Made by a program: the position numbers and the translations under genes
Shown: positions 7,170 to 15,712 of the stretch, piece by piece
Position numbering within the stretch: the stretch's first letter is position 1
Layout of the letters: every line of letters starts with the position of its first letter
DNA from: DASXUL01 sp036504855
GTDB taxonomy: Bacteria; Armatimonadota; DTGP01; JAKQQT01
Assembly (NCBI GenBank): GCA_036504855.1
Contig: DASXUL010000185.1
Location: 1-64,000, forward strand
Direction: 5' to 3'
DNA: 64,000 nucleotides
The notes under the pieces: model-generated
Database searches by the model: none
What the model was told of the DNA's origin: nothing
The model's input: only the letters and a program-made list of their open reading frames with translations

Positions 7170-8458
7170 TGCTTCATCCTCTTCGCCAATTCTCGGCTGA
7201 CTTTGGTTTGCACGTCGTCCAATGCACGCTGCGGCGATTTCACGCCGAAGAGGACGTATTCGGTGGCGTGGGCCAGTTCGTCCTGGTAGATCTGGCCAAC
7301 CGGGGTGATGGGGAACCCCCGGGCGTTTGGGTTCTGGGCGATGCGGCAGAAGCGGCCGAAGTTGCGCCGGCGGGGCGAGCCTTCGGTCAGTTCCGGCCGG
7401 GTGAGCACGGCCCGAATGTTGGGAACGTTGTTCAGCGCCTCGGAGAACTCGGTTTGCGCGTACGGCGTTTGCAGCCAGCGCAGGAATTCCCAAGCCTCCT
7501 TCGGGTGCTTCGCCTCGGATGGGATGGCAAGCAGGTTCACCGAGACGGAGGTTGTGCCCTTGCGGTCGGGCCGCCGCGTGTCATATGGGACGGGGGCCAC
7601 GCCGTATTCCAGTTTGGGGGCGTATTTTTCGATCCAAGACGGGATCCACTCTCCGCTGAGCATCATCGCCGTTTTGCCGACGAAGAAGGGGTTGTTCGGC
7701 CCCTGCGTTTCGCCGTAGCCGGTTCCGAAGGCGTCCACGCGTCCGCGTCCGCCCATGGCCTCCACGAGGCTCCGGTAGTAGTCGAGGGCGCGCACGTTCT
7801 CCGGCATGTTCGCCGTAATGGCGCCAGTCTTCGGATCCACGAAATCCCCGCCATGCAGGTTGCAGAGCAGCGTGGTGTCCGGCAGCATCAGCCCAAGGCG
7901 CACGATCTCTCCGTGCCGATCGAATTTCGTGAGGCGCACGGCGTATTGCCGCAGCTCCTGCAGGGTGCGGGGCGGGCGCTCCGGGTCCAGCCCGGCATCG
8001 CGGAACGCCTGCTTGTTCCACATGAGGGCGGTGGTATCCAGGAGCAGCGGGAGCCCGATGAAGTGGCCGTTGTACTTGCAGAGCGGAAGAGCGCCGGGCA
8101 CGAAATCGGATTCATTCAGGCCGGAGGCGCGGAAATAGGGGTCCACGTTGCGCACGGCGCCGTAGGCGGCCAGCGGCCCGCAGTCCGGGGAACTCCAGAT
8201 CGTGAAGGCGTCCGGGGGCACGCCGGCGGTGATGGCGCGAACGATCTTGGCGTTATCCGTAACGCCGCCGAGGTTCTTCACTAAGATGCCGGGGTGGGAT
8301 TTGTTGAAGGCGTCGCAGAGTTTTTGGAAGGAGGCGCCCTCGGCGCCGGTCCATCCGCTCCACACCTCCACCGTGACGGCGCTGCGCTCCGGCTTGTTCG
8401 AGCAACCGGGCACGGCGAGCGCCAACAGCCCAACAATGAGCGCGCGGGATCGAATCAT
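7166..8458 (-). CDS. ABC transporter solute-binding lipoprotein (family 1)
   Basis: The 430-residue protein starts with a short signal and the lipobox AVPGC, so it should be a lipoprotein outside the cytoplasmic membrane. VEVWSGWTGAEGASFQKLCD, FNKSHPGILV and GHFIGLPLLLDTTALMWNKQAF are typical of sugar-type family-1 binding proteins. It is the first gene of a two-gene unit, ending inside the start codon of a second binding protein. Similarity between the two is family-level only, so they may bind different sugars. Membrane subunits must be encoded elsewhere. Confidence 0.88.
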   Translation of the reverse strand: MIRSRALIVGLLALAVPGCSNKPERSAVTVEVWSGWTGAEGASFQKLCDAFNKSHPGILVKNLGGVTDNAKIVRAITAGVPPDAFTIWSSPDCGPLAAYGAVRNVDPYFRASGLNESDFVPGALPLCKYNGHFIGLPLLLDTTALMWNKQAFRDAGLDPERPPRTLQELRQYAVRLTKFDRHGEIVRLGLMLPDTTLLCNLHGGDFVDPKTGAITANMPENVRALDYYRSLVEAMGGRGRVDAFGTGYGETQGPNNPFFVGKTAMMLSGEWIPSWIEKYAPKLEYGVAPVPYDTRRPDRKGTTSVSVNLLAIPSEAKHPKEAWEFLRWLQTPYAQTEFSEALNNVPNIRAVLTRPELTEGSPRRRNFGRFCRIAQNPNARGFPITPVGQIYQDELAHATEYVLFGVKSPQRALDDVQTKVSRELAKRMKQ

Positions 8459-8915
8459 GGCGAACGCTACCTCTGAGCCTATTGTGGCACATTGGGAGAG
8501 GAGTCGTCAGTCGTCAGTGAACAGCTATCAGCCGGCAGCTATCCGTCATAGGCGATCTGTGCGGTGGCCGTCTCGGGGCGCCGGCGCCCCTTGCCGATGG
8601 CAACTCCCAGTACCCATGGCCCGATGGCGATGACCTATTACCTCTGCCGTCTTGCCCCGGCATGCGAGTACCTTTAGGGTAGGGATTCGAGTCTTCAGCT
8701 GCCAGCCATCAGTCATCAGTCGCCGGGTTGATCGAGCCGGGGCTTGAAAGCCCCGCCTGCGGGCCCGCGGCCACAAAGGGCCGGAAGACCCTGGGATCGG
8801 ACGGGCGCCCGCTTCGGTTGGCCCTTCAGGGCCGTCATGGCGATCGATCAACCAAACGACAGGCGACTGACAACTGATAGTTGATGGCTGACTGCTACCC
8901 AGCAGGAGGAGAGCG
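8459..8915. other. Repeat-rich divergent intergenic region
   Basis: Between the divergent binding-protein unit and the ferredoxin gene I see no gene. The region holds CAGTC-type repeats at 8503-8540 and 8693-8720, the inverted GACTG form at 8860-8890, and the second GGGGCTTGAAAGCCCC mosaic (8738-8850). Promoters for both neighbours must lie here, but none stands out. Confidence 0.65.
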
Positions 8916-9122
8916 ATGGCGAAGCGCATCAATCAGGATCTTTGCATCCAGTGCGCCGCGTGCAAGGATGAATGCCCAAACGGCGGCATCGCGGAGATCG
9001 AGGGCGTCTACATGGTGGACCCGCGCCTCTGCGAGGAATGCACCGGGTTCACGGGCTCCTCGCGCTGCGAGGAAGTGTGTCCCGTGGGCGCGATAGAGGT
9101 CGACACTTGGGTGGCGATGTAG
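8916..9122 (+). CDS. 2[4Fe-4S] ferredoxin, YfhL type
   Basis: A 68-residue electron carrier. Cluster 1 is CIQCAACKDECP and cluster 2 has the longer CEEC-(loop)-CEEVCP spacing that marks the YfhL/Alvin-type ferredoxins of low potential. A strong AGGAGGAG lies just before the ATG. It is followed 25 bp later by a corrinoid-type methyltransferase, and a corrinoid-activating ASKHA protein lies further on, so it is a reasonable electron donor for reactivation of a cobalamin protein. That link is inferred from position only. Confidence 0.9.
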   Translation: MAKRINQDLCIQCAACKDECPNGGIAEIEGVYMVDPRLCEECTGFTGSSRCEEVCPVGAIEVDTWVAM

Positions 9123-9147
9123 CGCCCGGGAGGCGGATGATCCCCAG

Positions 9148-10158
9148 ATGACCAGTCGAGAGCGCGTTCGAGCGATGTATGAGGGGCGGCCGGTGGACCA
9201 CCTGCCCGCCATGCCGATCACCATGCAGTTCGCGGCGGACCGCCTGCCGGCCCGCTACATCGATTACTGCATCGACCCGCGCACGATGGCGGAGGGGCAG
9301 ATCCGCGTTGCCGAGGACTTCGGGCTGGACTACGTGAACGTGATGTCCGACCCGGCGTGCGAGGCGTTCGACTGCGGCGCCGCCGTCTCCTTCTTCCCCG
9401 GCCAGCCGCCGGCCATGGATGAGACCAACGCCCTTCTGGCCGACAGGGCAGCCCTCCGGGGATTCCGCATCCCGGACCCGGAGGCGCCGGGGCGCATGAA
9501 GGCCCGGCTGCAGACGCTGTCGCTCTACCGCGAGCGGGTGGGCGATTCGCTGTGGGTGGAAGGCTGGGTGGAAGGCCCCTGCGCCGAAGCCGCGGACCTT
9601 CGCGGAATTAACGCATTAATGACGGATTTTTATGATGATCCGCCTTTCATTTGCGATTTGTTCGGTACGATTATTGATATGGAGTTATTGTTTGCGAGGG
9701 CGCAGGTGCAGGCTGGCGCCGACGCGCTGGGCATAGGCGACGCGGCCGCGTCGCTGGTGGGGCCCGCGCTGTATGAGGAGTTCGTTTTCCCGCACGAGAA
9801 GCGGCTGGTGGACGGAATCCATGCGCTCGGCGCGCGGGTGAGACTGCATATCTGTGGTAACACGCGGCGGCTTTTCCCCACGATGGCGCGCTTGGGATGT
9901 GACCATATTGACCTGGACTCCCCAGCCCCCCTGGATGAAGCCCGCGCGGCAATGGGCGAACGCGTGGCCCTGTGCGGAAATATCGACCCGGTGCGCGTGC
10001 TCCGGGACGGCTCCCCGGAGTCCGTGTACGCCGCCATCGCCGAGTGCCGCCGACAGGCGGGAGACCGGTACATCGTTGGCGCCGGCTGCGAGGCGCCGCG
10101 CGATACGCCGCCCGAGAATTTCGCCGCCATGGTCCAGTTCGCGAAGGACCATGCGTAG
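9148..10158 (+). CDS. Uroporphyrinogen decarboxylase-family methyltransferase (MtaA/CmuA-like)
   Basis: The 336-residue protein belongs to the URO-D family but has the zinc site of corrinoid methyltransferases: His234-X-Cys236 in HICGN and Cys314 in GAGCEAP. True HemE uses a different active site, so transfer of a methyl group from or to a corrinoid protein is more likely than haem synthesis. The ferredoxin before it and the RamA-like protein after it support that reading. No B12-binding corrinoid protein is in the window. Bases 9604-9696 have unusually AT-rich synonymous positions compared with the rest of the gene. Confidence 0.85.
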   Translation: MTSRERVRAMYEGRPVDHLPAMPITMQFAADRLPARYIDYCIDPRTMAEGQIRVAEDFGLDYVNVMSDPACEAFDCGAAVSFFPGQPPAMDETNALLADRAALRGFRIPDPEAPGRMKARLQTLSLYRERVGDSLWVEGWVEGPCAEAADLRGINALMTDFYDDPPFICDLFGTIIDMELLFARAQVQAGADALGIGDAAASLVGPALYEEFVFPHEKRLVDGIHALGARVRLHICGNTRRLFPTMARLGCDHIDLDSPAPLDEARAAMGERVALCGNIDPVRVLRDGSPESVYAAIAECRRQAGDRYIVGAGCEAPRDTPPENFAAMVQFAKDHA

Positions 10159-10447
10159 TTGTTAGTCATCAGTCATCAGTGATCAGTATTCAGCCCGAAG
10201 GGCTAGTCGCCCATCACGGTAGGATAGCGGTATCGACGGCGGGTGGGGTTGTCATTCCGAGGAACGAGAAATCCCATAAAGAACGCTTCTTTGAGGGATC
10301 CCTCGCACGCTCGGGATGACAACCCCACCCACCGATCCTGCCGGGACAGAGTACTAGCCTGAGAAGACAAGCGAACTCATGGTTCGTGCCTTCGAACTGA
10401 CGACTGACGACTGAATACTGATGACTGAATAGAGGGACGCGTAGGTT
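10158..10447. repeat. Composite repeat: CAGTC flanks around palindromic element copy 2
   Basis: CAGTCATCAGT-type units at 10158-10195 face their inverted form at 10395-10435. Between them is the second copy of the GTCATYCCGAG element, with perfect 15-bp arms GGGTGGGGTTGTCAT (10241-10255) and complement (10316-10330). No gene is present. Confidence 0.7.
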
Positions 10448-11968
10448 TTGCCGGACGAACACACATATCGGGTGCTGCTGCAGCCCATCGGCGTCACTCT
10501 GCATGCGGCGGACGGAGCACCCCTGCGGGACCTGCTGTTCGACCAGGGCGTTGAATTCCCTTGCGGCGGAAACGGGCGCTGTCGCGGCTGCCGCTGCCGG
10601 GTGATTGAGGGCGAATTCGCCGTCAACGACGCGCAACGGGAGCGCCTGTCGCCGGAAGAGCTGGACGCCGGCTGGAGGCTCTCCTGCCAGTGTCGGGTGC
10701 ACGGCGATGCGGTGATTGAGCTGCGGCAGTGGGACGTTGCGGTGCTGGCGGACGACTCTGTGTTTGCCTTCACGCCCGGCGAGGGGCTGGGCGTGGCGGT
10801 GGACCTCGGCACCACAACCCTGGTGGCGCAACTGGTGGACCTGGCTACGGGAAACGTTCTGGGCGTTCGCACAGCGCTGAACCCCCAGGCCCGCCACGGC
10901 GGCGATGTGATGAGCCGCGTTCAGTTCGCCGTGATGCAGAGCGGGCAGCCGCACCTTCAGCATCTGATCCGGGCGGAGATCGGGAAGCTGATCTCGCAAT
11001 TGCTGAAGACGGCAAGCGTATCGGATGTGCGGCGGGTGACGATCGTCGGGAACACGGTGATGCACCACCTGTTCAGCGGCGTGAGCGTGGAGCCGATGAG
11101 CCATACGCCGTTCGAGTCGGCAGACCCGGGCCCGCGGGAGTTCTCGGCTTCGGAACTGGGGTGGAGCGTCGGCGGCGACCCGCGCGTGCTGTTCCTGCCG
11201 TGCCTGGGCGGGTTCGTGGGAAGCGACATTCTGGCTGGCATCCTGGCGACAAGGCTCCACGAGAGCCCGGCGCTGGTGGCGCTGGTGGACCTGGGCACGA
11301 ACGGCGAGATCGTTCTGGGCAACCGCGATCGGATGCTGTTCACCTCAACGGCGGCGGGCCCGGCCTTCGAGGGCGCGCGGATCCATTCCGGGATGCGGGC
11401 GGCCACCGGGGCGATCTGGAAGGTGACCCGCGACGGCGCCGATGGTTTCCATTGCGAGGTGTTGGGCGGCGGTGAGCCGCACGGCCTCTGCGGCAGCGGG
11501 CTTGTGGACGCGGCAGCGACGGCGCTGGAGATGGGGCGCATCCTGCCCACCGGCCGCCTGGCGGACCGCACGATGGAGATGGCGCTGGCCGGACCGGTTA
11601 CGCTGACGCAGACCGACATCCGGGAGTTGCAGCTTGCTAAAGGGGCCATCGCGGCTGGAATTCGTTTACTTTTGAACAAATGGGGCGCCGGGCCGGAGGA
11701 CGTAGCCACCGTCCATCTGGCCGGGGCGTTCGGAAACTACATTAGCCGGGCCAGCGCGAAGCGCATCGGCCTGCTCTATTTCCCGTCCGAGACCGTCATC
11801 CCGGCCGGGAACACCGCCCTTCTGGGCGCAAAGATGGCGCTCTTCCTGCCAGACGAGGGACTCGCTCTCTGGCGGGAGTTGGAGCAACGCATGGAACACG
11901 TCTCCCTGAACCTGGAACCGGATTTCCAGGACGTTTACGCGGAGGAGATGGGGTTCCCGAAGGGGTAA
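10448..11968 (+). CDS. ASKHA-domain reductive activator of corrinoid proteins (RamA/RACo type)
   Basis: The 506-residue protein would use ATP to reduce inactive Co(II) corrinoid proteins to Co(I). The N-terminal domain is a [2Fe-2S] ferredoxin with Cys39-X5-Cys45-X2-Cys48 and Cys80. The rest is the DUF4445/ASKHA module with VAVDLGTTTLVAQLVDL (phosphate loop), IVGNTVMHHLF, LVDLGTNGEIVLG and HLAGAFGNYI. The start is a TTG at 10448 with GAGGGA upstream. Its place behind a UroD-type methyltransferase fits corrinoid-dependent methyl transfer. The methylated substrate cannot be named from this window. Confidence 0.9.
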   Translation: MPDEHTYRVLLQPIGVTLHAADGAPLRDLLFDQGVEFPCGGNGRCRGCRCRVIEGEFAVNDAQRERLSPEELDAGWRLSCQCRVHGDAVIELRQWDVAVLADDSVFAFTPGEGLGVAVDLGTTTLVAQLVDLATGNVLGVRTALNPQARHGGDVMSRVQFAVMQSGQPHLQHLIRAEIGKLISQLLKTASVSDVRRVTIVGNTVMHHLFSGVSVEPMSHTPFESADPGPREFSASELGWSVGGDPRVLFLPCLGGFVGSDILAGILATRLHESPALVALVDLGTNGEIVLGNRDRMLFTSTAAGPAFEGARIHSGMRAATGAIWKVTRDGADGFHCEVLGGGEPHGLCGSGLVDAAATALEMGRILPTGRLADRTMEMALAGPVTLTQTDIRELQLAKGAIAAGIRLLLNKWGAGPEDVATVHLAGAFGNYISRASAKRIGLLYFPSETVIPAGNTALLGAKMALFLPDEGLALWRELEQRMEHVSLNLEPDFQDVYAEEMGFPKG

Positions 11969-12228
11969 TCCCCCGGGGCCGGCAGGGGGCTGCCGCGCCG
12001 GGGGAATACAGGCCCGAAAGGGCCAGGGGAGGCCGTTGCGGCGAAGGCCGCGCGGCAGCTATCACACGATCCGCGCCGGCCCGGCCGGTGTGGCCATACC
12101 GTGGAAGCCGCGGCGACGCCTACCGGGCGCACGCGGAAGCCGCGGGCTCCGAAGTCCCCGTTTTTTGGCGGGGCTCACCCGCCTCACGCGGGATGCTGCA
12201 TTCCATTATCTGGAAAGGACCCACTCTT
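11969..12228. other. Intergenic region before the hydrogenase operon
   Basis: Two hairpins are visible: GGCCC-GAAA-GGGCC near 12011-12024 and the wider GCTGCCGCGC (11989-11998) with GCGCGGCAGC (12050-12059). They may end the upstream transcript. A hox promoter should lie between 12060 and 12200, but no convincing -35/-10 or -24/-12 pair is seen. Confidence 0.4.
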
Positions 12229-12795
12229 ATGCAGAGCCGTCAACCTGCGCTGGAGGGGAAGCCGAGCGCGCCGTCGCCTAACGTGGCCGCGCCCGTCGCC
12301 GACGATAAGCGCTGGAAACTCGTCAACGCCACTATGCGGCGTCACGGTTACCAGTCACACGCGCTCATCGAAACCCTGCACACGGTCCAGGAGGCCTTTG
12401 GCTACCTGGATGATGATTCCCTCCGGTACGTCAGCGCCGCCCTCAAGGTGCCTTATAGCAAGGTCTACGGGGTTGCTACCTTCTACCATTTCTTCACCCT
12501 GAAGCCACAGGGCGAGCACACTTGCGTGGTGTGCATGGGCACCGCCTGCTACATCAAGGGCGCTCCGGCGCTTCTGGCGGGCATCCGCGAGGCGATTGGC
12601 GTGGAAAGCGGCCAGACCACCGATAACGGCAGGGTCTCCGTGCTGTCCGCGCGATGCATCGGCTCCTGCGGCTTGGCGCCCGCCGTCGTGTTGGACGGCG
12701 AAGTGGCCGGCCGCATGAATGCCAAGGACCTGAAAGACCGCCTGGCCGGCTGGATGGCCTCCGGGCGCGCCGTTGAGGAGGTTGTTCCACAATGA
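12229..12795 (+). CDS. hoxE: Bidirectional [NiFe] hydrogenase, diaphorase subunit HoxE
   Basis: The 188-residue subunit is related to NuoE and carries a thioredoxin-like [2Fe-2S] cluster with the CMGTAC and CIGSC cysteine pairs. With HoxF and HoxU it forms the NAD(P)+-reducing half of a soluble group 3d hydrogenase. ATG 12229 has GGAAAGGA upstream, and the reading frame further up is not family-like. It is the first gene of the hox operon and overlaps hoxF by four bases. Confidence 0.93.
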   Translation: MQSRQPALEGKPSAPSPNVAAPVADDKRWKLVNATMRRHGYQSHALIETLHTVQEAFGYLDDDSLRYVSAALKVPYSKVYGVATFYHFFTLKPQGEHTCVVCMGTACYIKGAPALLAGIREAIGVESGQTTDNGRVSVLSARCIGSCGLAPAVVLDGEVAGRMNAKDLKDRLAGWMASGRAVEEVVPQ

Positions 12796-14441
12796 GGGAA
12801 GAGCCTGTAATGAACGGCGCCAACAGCGCCGCTGCCCCGGGCGGCTACACGATCGATATCTGTATGGCCGCCGGCTGTCTCTCCTGTCAGGCCGACCTGG
12901 TGAAGGACGCGCTGGAGAAGGAGATCTCCAAGCATGGCCTTGGCGACACATGCAGCGTGCGCGGCGTGGGCTGCCTCGGTCTGTGTATGGCCGGTCCGCT
13001 GATTGTGGTGGAACCCACCGGAGTGATGTATGGGTCGGCCGTTTCCGCGGATGCGGAAGCGATCGTGAAGTCGGTTTCGGGCGCCCCCGTGAAGCGGCTT
13101 GAGCTGAACGCTCAGCAGCCGTTCTTCAGCCGGCAGGTGAAGATCGTGCTGGAGAACTCCGGCCGCATCGACCCCGAAAAGCTGGAAGACTACCTGGCGC
13201 AGGACGGTTACGCCGCCCTGAGCACGGCGGTCACGGAGATGACGCCTCCCGGCGTGGTGAACCGCATCCTGAAGAGCGGCATCCGCGGCCGCGGCGGCGC
13301 CGGCTATCCCACGGGCCTCAAGTGGGGCACGGTGGCGAAATCGACGGGCGCGCAGAAGTACGTCATCTGCAACGCCGACGAGGGTGACCCGGGCGCGTTC
13401 ATGGACCGCGCCGTCCTCGAGAGCGACCCGCACCGCGTGCTGGAAGGCATGGCCATCGCCGGCTACGCGGTGGGCGCCAGCCAGGGCTACATCTACGTGC
13501 GAGCGGAGTATCCGCTGGCCGTGAAGCGCCTGAAGAACGCCATCCGCCAGGCGGAGCGCGCCGGTTATCTGGGCAGCAACATCTGCGGCACGGACTTCCG
13601 GTTCAACGTGGACATCCGGTTGGGCGCCGGCGCCTTCGTGTGCGGCGAGGAAACCGCGCTCATCAGCAGCATTGAGGGGAACCGCGGCATCCCTCGCCCG
13701 CGCCCGCCGTTCCCGGCGGCCAAAGGGCTTTGGAACTCCCCAACGCTGATCAACAACGTGGAGACCTTCGCCAACATCGCGCCCATCGTGCGCAACGGCG
13801 GCGAGTGGTTCGCCAGCATCGGCACGGAGAAGAGCAAGGGGACCAAGGTGTTCGCGCTGGCCGGCCGCGTGAGCAACACCGGCCTCGTGGAAGTGCCAAT
13901 GGGCATCACGCTGCGCGAAATCCTCTACGATATCGGCGGCGGCATCCCGGACGGCAAGAAGTTCAAGGCCGTTCAGACCGGCGGCCCCTCCGGCGGCTGC
14001 CTGCCCGAGCAGTTCCTGGACATGGCGGTGGACTATGAGAGCCTGGCGAAAGCCGGCAGCATCATGGGCTCCGGCGGCATGATCGTGATGGACGAGACCT
14101 CGTGCATGGTGGACGTGGCGCGCTTCTTCATGGAGTTCTGCATGACGGAATCCTGTGGAAAGTGCGTTCCGTGCCGCGTGGGCACCTGCCAGATGCATGA
14201 CATCCTCGCCAAGATCACCGGCGGAACCGCCACGATGCGCGATCTGGACCTGCTGGAGGAGCTGTGCGACACGGTGAAATCCTGCTCGCTCTGCGGCCTC
14301 GGCCAGACCTCTCCGAACCCGGTCCTCAGCACCCTGCGGTACTTCCGTGATGAGTACATGGCGCACATTCAGGACCACGTATGCCCGGCGGGCGTCTGTC
14401 AGATGAAACCGGCCAGGACGCTTGCGGAGGTGGCGGCATGA
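12792..14441 (+). CDS. hoxF: Bidirectional [NiFe] hydrogenase, NADH-binding subunit HoxF
   Basis: The 549-residue flavoprotein exchanges electrons with NAD(P)H. A small N-terminal [2Fe-2S] domain (GCLSCQ, GCLGLC) is followed by the NuoF-like core: GRGGAGYPTGLKW for FMN and NAD, CNADEGDPGAFMDR, and the [4Fe-4S] motif ESCGKCVPCRVGTCQM near 460. A C-terminal CSLCGLG and CPAGVC pair is also present. Its start overlaps the hoxE stop and its stop overlaps the hoxU start (ATGA at both ends), implying tightly coupled synthesis. Confidence 0.94.
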   Translation: MREEPVMNGANSAAAPGGYTIDICMAAGCLSCQADLVKDALEKEISKHGLGDTCSVRGVGCLGLCMAGPLIVVEPTGVMYGSAVSADAEAIVKSVSGAPVKRLELNAQQPFFSRQVKIVLENSGRIDPEKLEDYLAQDGYAALSTAVTEMTPPGVVNRILKSGIRGRGGAGYPTGLKWGTVAKSTGAQKYVICNADEGDPGAFMDRAVLESDPHRVLEGMAIAGYAVGASQGYIYVRAEYPLAVKRLKNAIRQAERAGYLGSNICGTDFRFNVDIRLGAGAFVCGEETALISSIEGNRGIPRPRPPFPAAKGLWNSPTLINNVETFANIAPIVRNGGEWFASIGTEKSKGTKVFALAGRVSNTGLVEVPMGITLREILYDIGGGIPDGKKFKAVQTGGPSGGCLPEQFLDMAVDYESLAKAGSIMGSGGMIVMDETSCMVDVARFFMEFCMTESCGKCVPCRVGTCQMHDILAKITGGTATMRDLDLLEELCDTVKSCSLCGLGQTSPNPVLSTLRYFRDEYMAHIQDHVCPAGVCQMKPARTLAEVAA

Positions 14442-15151
14442 GCGATACCGTTAAAACCCTGAGCATCGACGGCCAGGATGTGAGCGCCGTTGAGAACCAG
14501 ACGATTCTGGACGCCTCGAGAGAAGCCGGCGTTGAGATTCCCACCCTCTGCCATATGGACGGGCTGTGCGACATCGGCGCGTGCCGTCTCTGCATGGTGG
14601 AAGTGGCCGGCATCCCGAAGCTGCTCCCGGCCTGCGTCACCAAGGTGGCGGAAGGCATGGAAGTGACCACGGACTCGCCGCGCCTGCGGGGCTACCGCAA
14701 GACGATCGTGGAGTTCATGCTGAGCGAGCGCAACCATATCTGCAGCGTGTGCGTGTCCAACGGACACTGCGAGTTGCAGGCGATGGCGCAGCGGCTGGGA
14801 GTGGACCACGTTCACGTGCCGTACCGGTACCCGAAGCTGCCCGTGGACGCCAGCCATGAGCGGTTCGTGTTGGACCACAACCGGTGCATCCTGTGCACCC
14901 GCTGCGTGCGCGCCTGCGATGAGATCGAAGGCGCCCATACATGGGACGTGATGGGACGCGGCATCGACGCCAAGGTCATCACCGACCTCAACCAGCCCTG
15001 GGGCGATTCGCCGACCTGCACTTCCTGCGGCAAGTGCGTGAACGTTTGCCCCACCGGCGCTCTCTTCGAGAAAGGCCGCTCCGTGGGTGAGATGATCAAG
15101 CGCAAGAGCTTCCTGCCTTATCTCACTCAGATGCGGGAGGGAAAGAAATGA
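14438..15151 (+). CDS. hoxU: Bidirectional [NiFe] hydrogenase, iron-sulfur subunit HoxU
   Basis: The 237-residue subunit relays electrons between the hydrogenase and diaphorase halves. An N-terminal plant-type [2Fe-2S] domain (GLCDIGACRLCMVEV) leads to the NuoG-like HICSVCVSNGHCELQ segment and two ferredoxin-like [4Fe-4S] motifs (CILCTRCVRAC and CTSCGKCVNVCPTGA). The ATG at 14438 lies in the hoxF stop (ATGA). The open frame upstream of it is hoxF in another phase. Confidence 0.94.
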   Translation: MSDTVKTLSIDGQDVSAVENQTILDASREAGVEIPTLCHMDGLCDIGACRLCMVEVAGIPKLLPACVTKVAEGMEVTTDSPRLRGYRKTIVEFMLSERNHICSVCVSNGHCELQAMAQRLGVDHVHVPYRYPKLPVDASHERFVLDHNRCILCTRCVRACDEIEGAHTWDVMGRGIDAKVITDLNQPWGDSPTCTSCGKCVNVCPTGALFEKGRSVGEMIKRKSFLPYLTQMREGKK

Positions 15152-15660
15152 GCAAAACCCGACTTGCCACCGTCTGGCTCGACGGCTGTTCGGGCTGCCA
15201 TATGTCGCTCCTCGACATGGATGAGCGGATTGTGCCCATCGCCGGCGCCGTGGACCTGGTGTACGGCCCACTGGTGGACCTGAAGGAGTACCCGGAGAAC
15301 GTGGACGTGGCCCTGGTTGAGGGCGCGGTGTCCAGTGACGAGGACCGCGAGAAGATCCTCAAGGTCCGCGCCCGAACGAAGATCCTGGTGGCGCTGGGTG
15401 ACTGCGCCGTGACTTCCAACGTGCCTTCGATGCGCAACCCGCTGGATACGGATCGCATGCTGCACCAGATCTACGGCGACGGCTGCACCCCACACGGGGA
15501 AGGCGTTCCGGAGCTGTTGCCGCGCGCGCGCCCCATCCATGAGTTCGTGACGGTGGACGTGTATGTGCCCGGCTGCCCGCCGAGCGCGGACACCATCCAC
15601 CAGGCCGTGGCCGACCTACTGGCCGGCATCGAGCCCGATCTGAAAGCCCGGTTCGGCTGA
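15148..15660 (+). CDS. hoxY: Bidirectional [NiFe] hydrogenase, small subunit HoxY
   Basis: The 170-residue small subunit holds the [4Fe-4S] cluster next to the nickel site. The cysteine motifs are WLDGCSGCHMS, LGDCAV and PGCPPSAD. It lacks a Tat signal and the extra medial and distal cluster cysteines, as expected for a soluble group 3d enzyme. The start overlaps the hoxU stop by four bases, and hoxH follows after 52 bp. Confidence 0.94.
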   Translation: MSKTRLATVWLDGCSGCHMSLLDMDERIVPIAGAVDLVYGPLVDLKEYPENVDVALVEGAVSSDEDREKILKVRARTKILVALGDCAVTSNVPSMRNPLDTDRMLHQIYGDGCTPHGEGVPELLPRARPIHEFVTVDVYVPGCPPSADTIHQAVADLLAGIEPDLKARFG

Positions 15661-15700
15661 CGCCGCCTCCCCCGGCGCAGGCCGGGGGCGCGGCGTCGCA
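15661..15700 (+). other. GC-rich hairpin between hoxY and hoxH
   Basis: CGCCGCCTCCCCCGGC and GCCGGGGGCGCGGCG form a strong imperfect stem just before the hoxH Shine-Dalgarno sequence (AGGAGA). It is the only real gap in the hox operon and may stabilise or tune the hoxH message. Confidence 0.4.
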
Positions 15701-15712
15701 GGAGACGCTAAT

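Noticed and set aside
9148..10158. Assignment as HemE uroporphyrinogen decarboxylase
   Set aside because: The His-X-Cys and distal Cys zinc site, and the neighbouring corrinoid activator, fit a methyltransferase instead; no other haem genes are nearby.
12549..14378. 609-codon minus-strand frame opposite hoxF
   Set aside because: hoxF is certain on the plus strand; the antisense frame shows no motifs.
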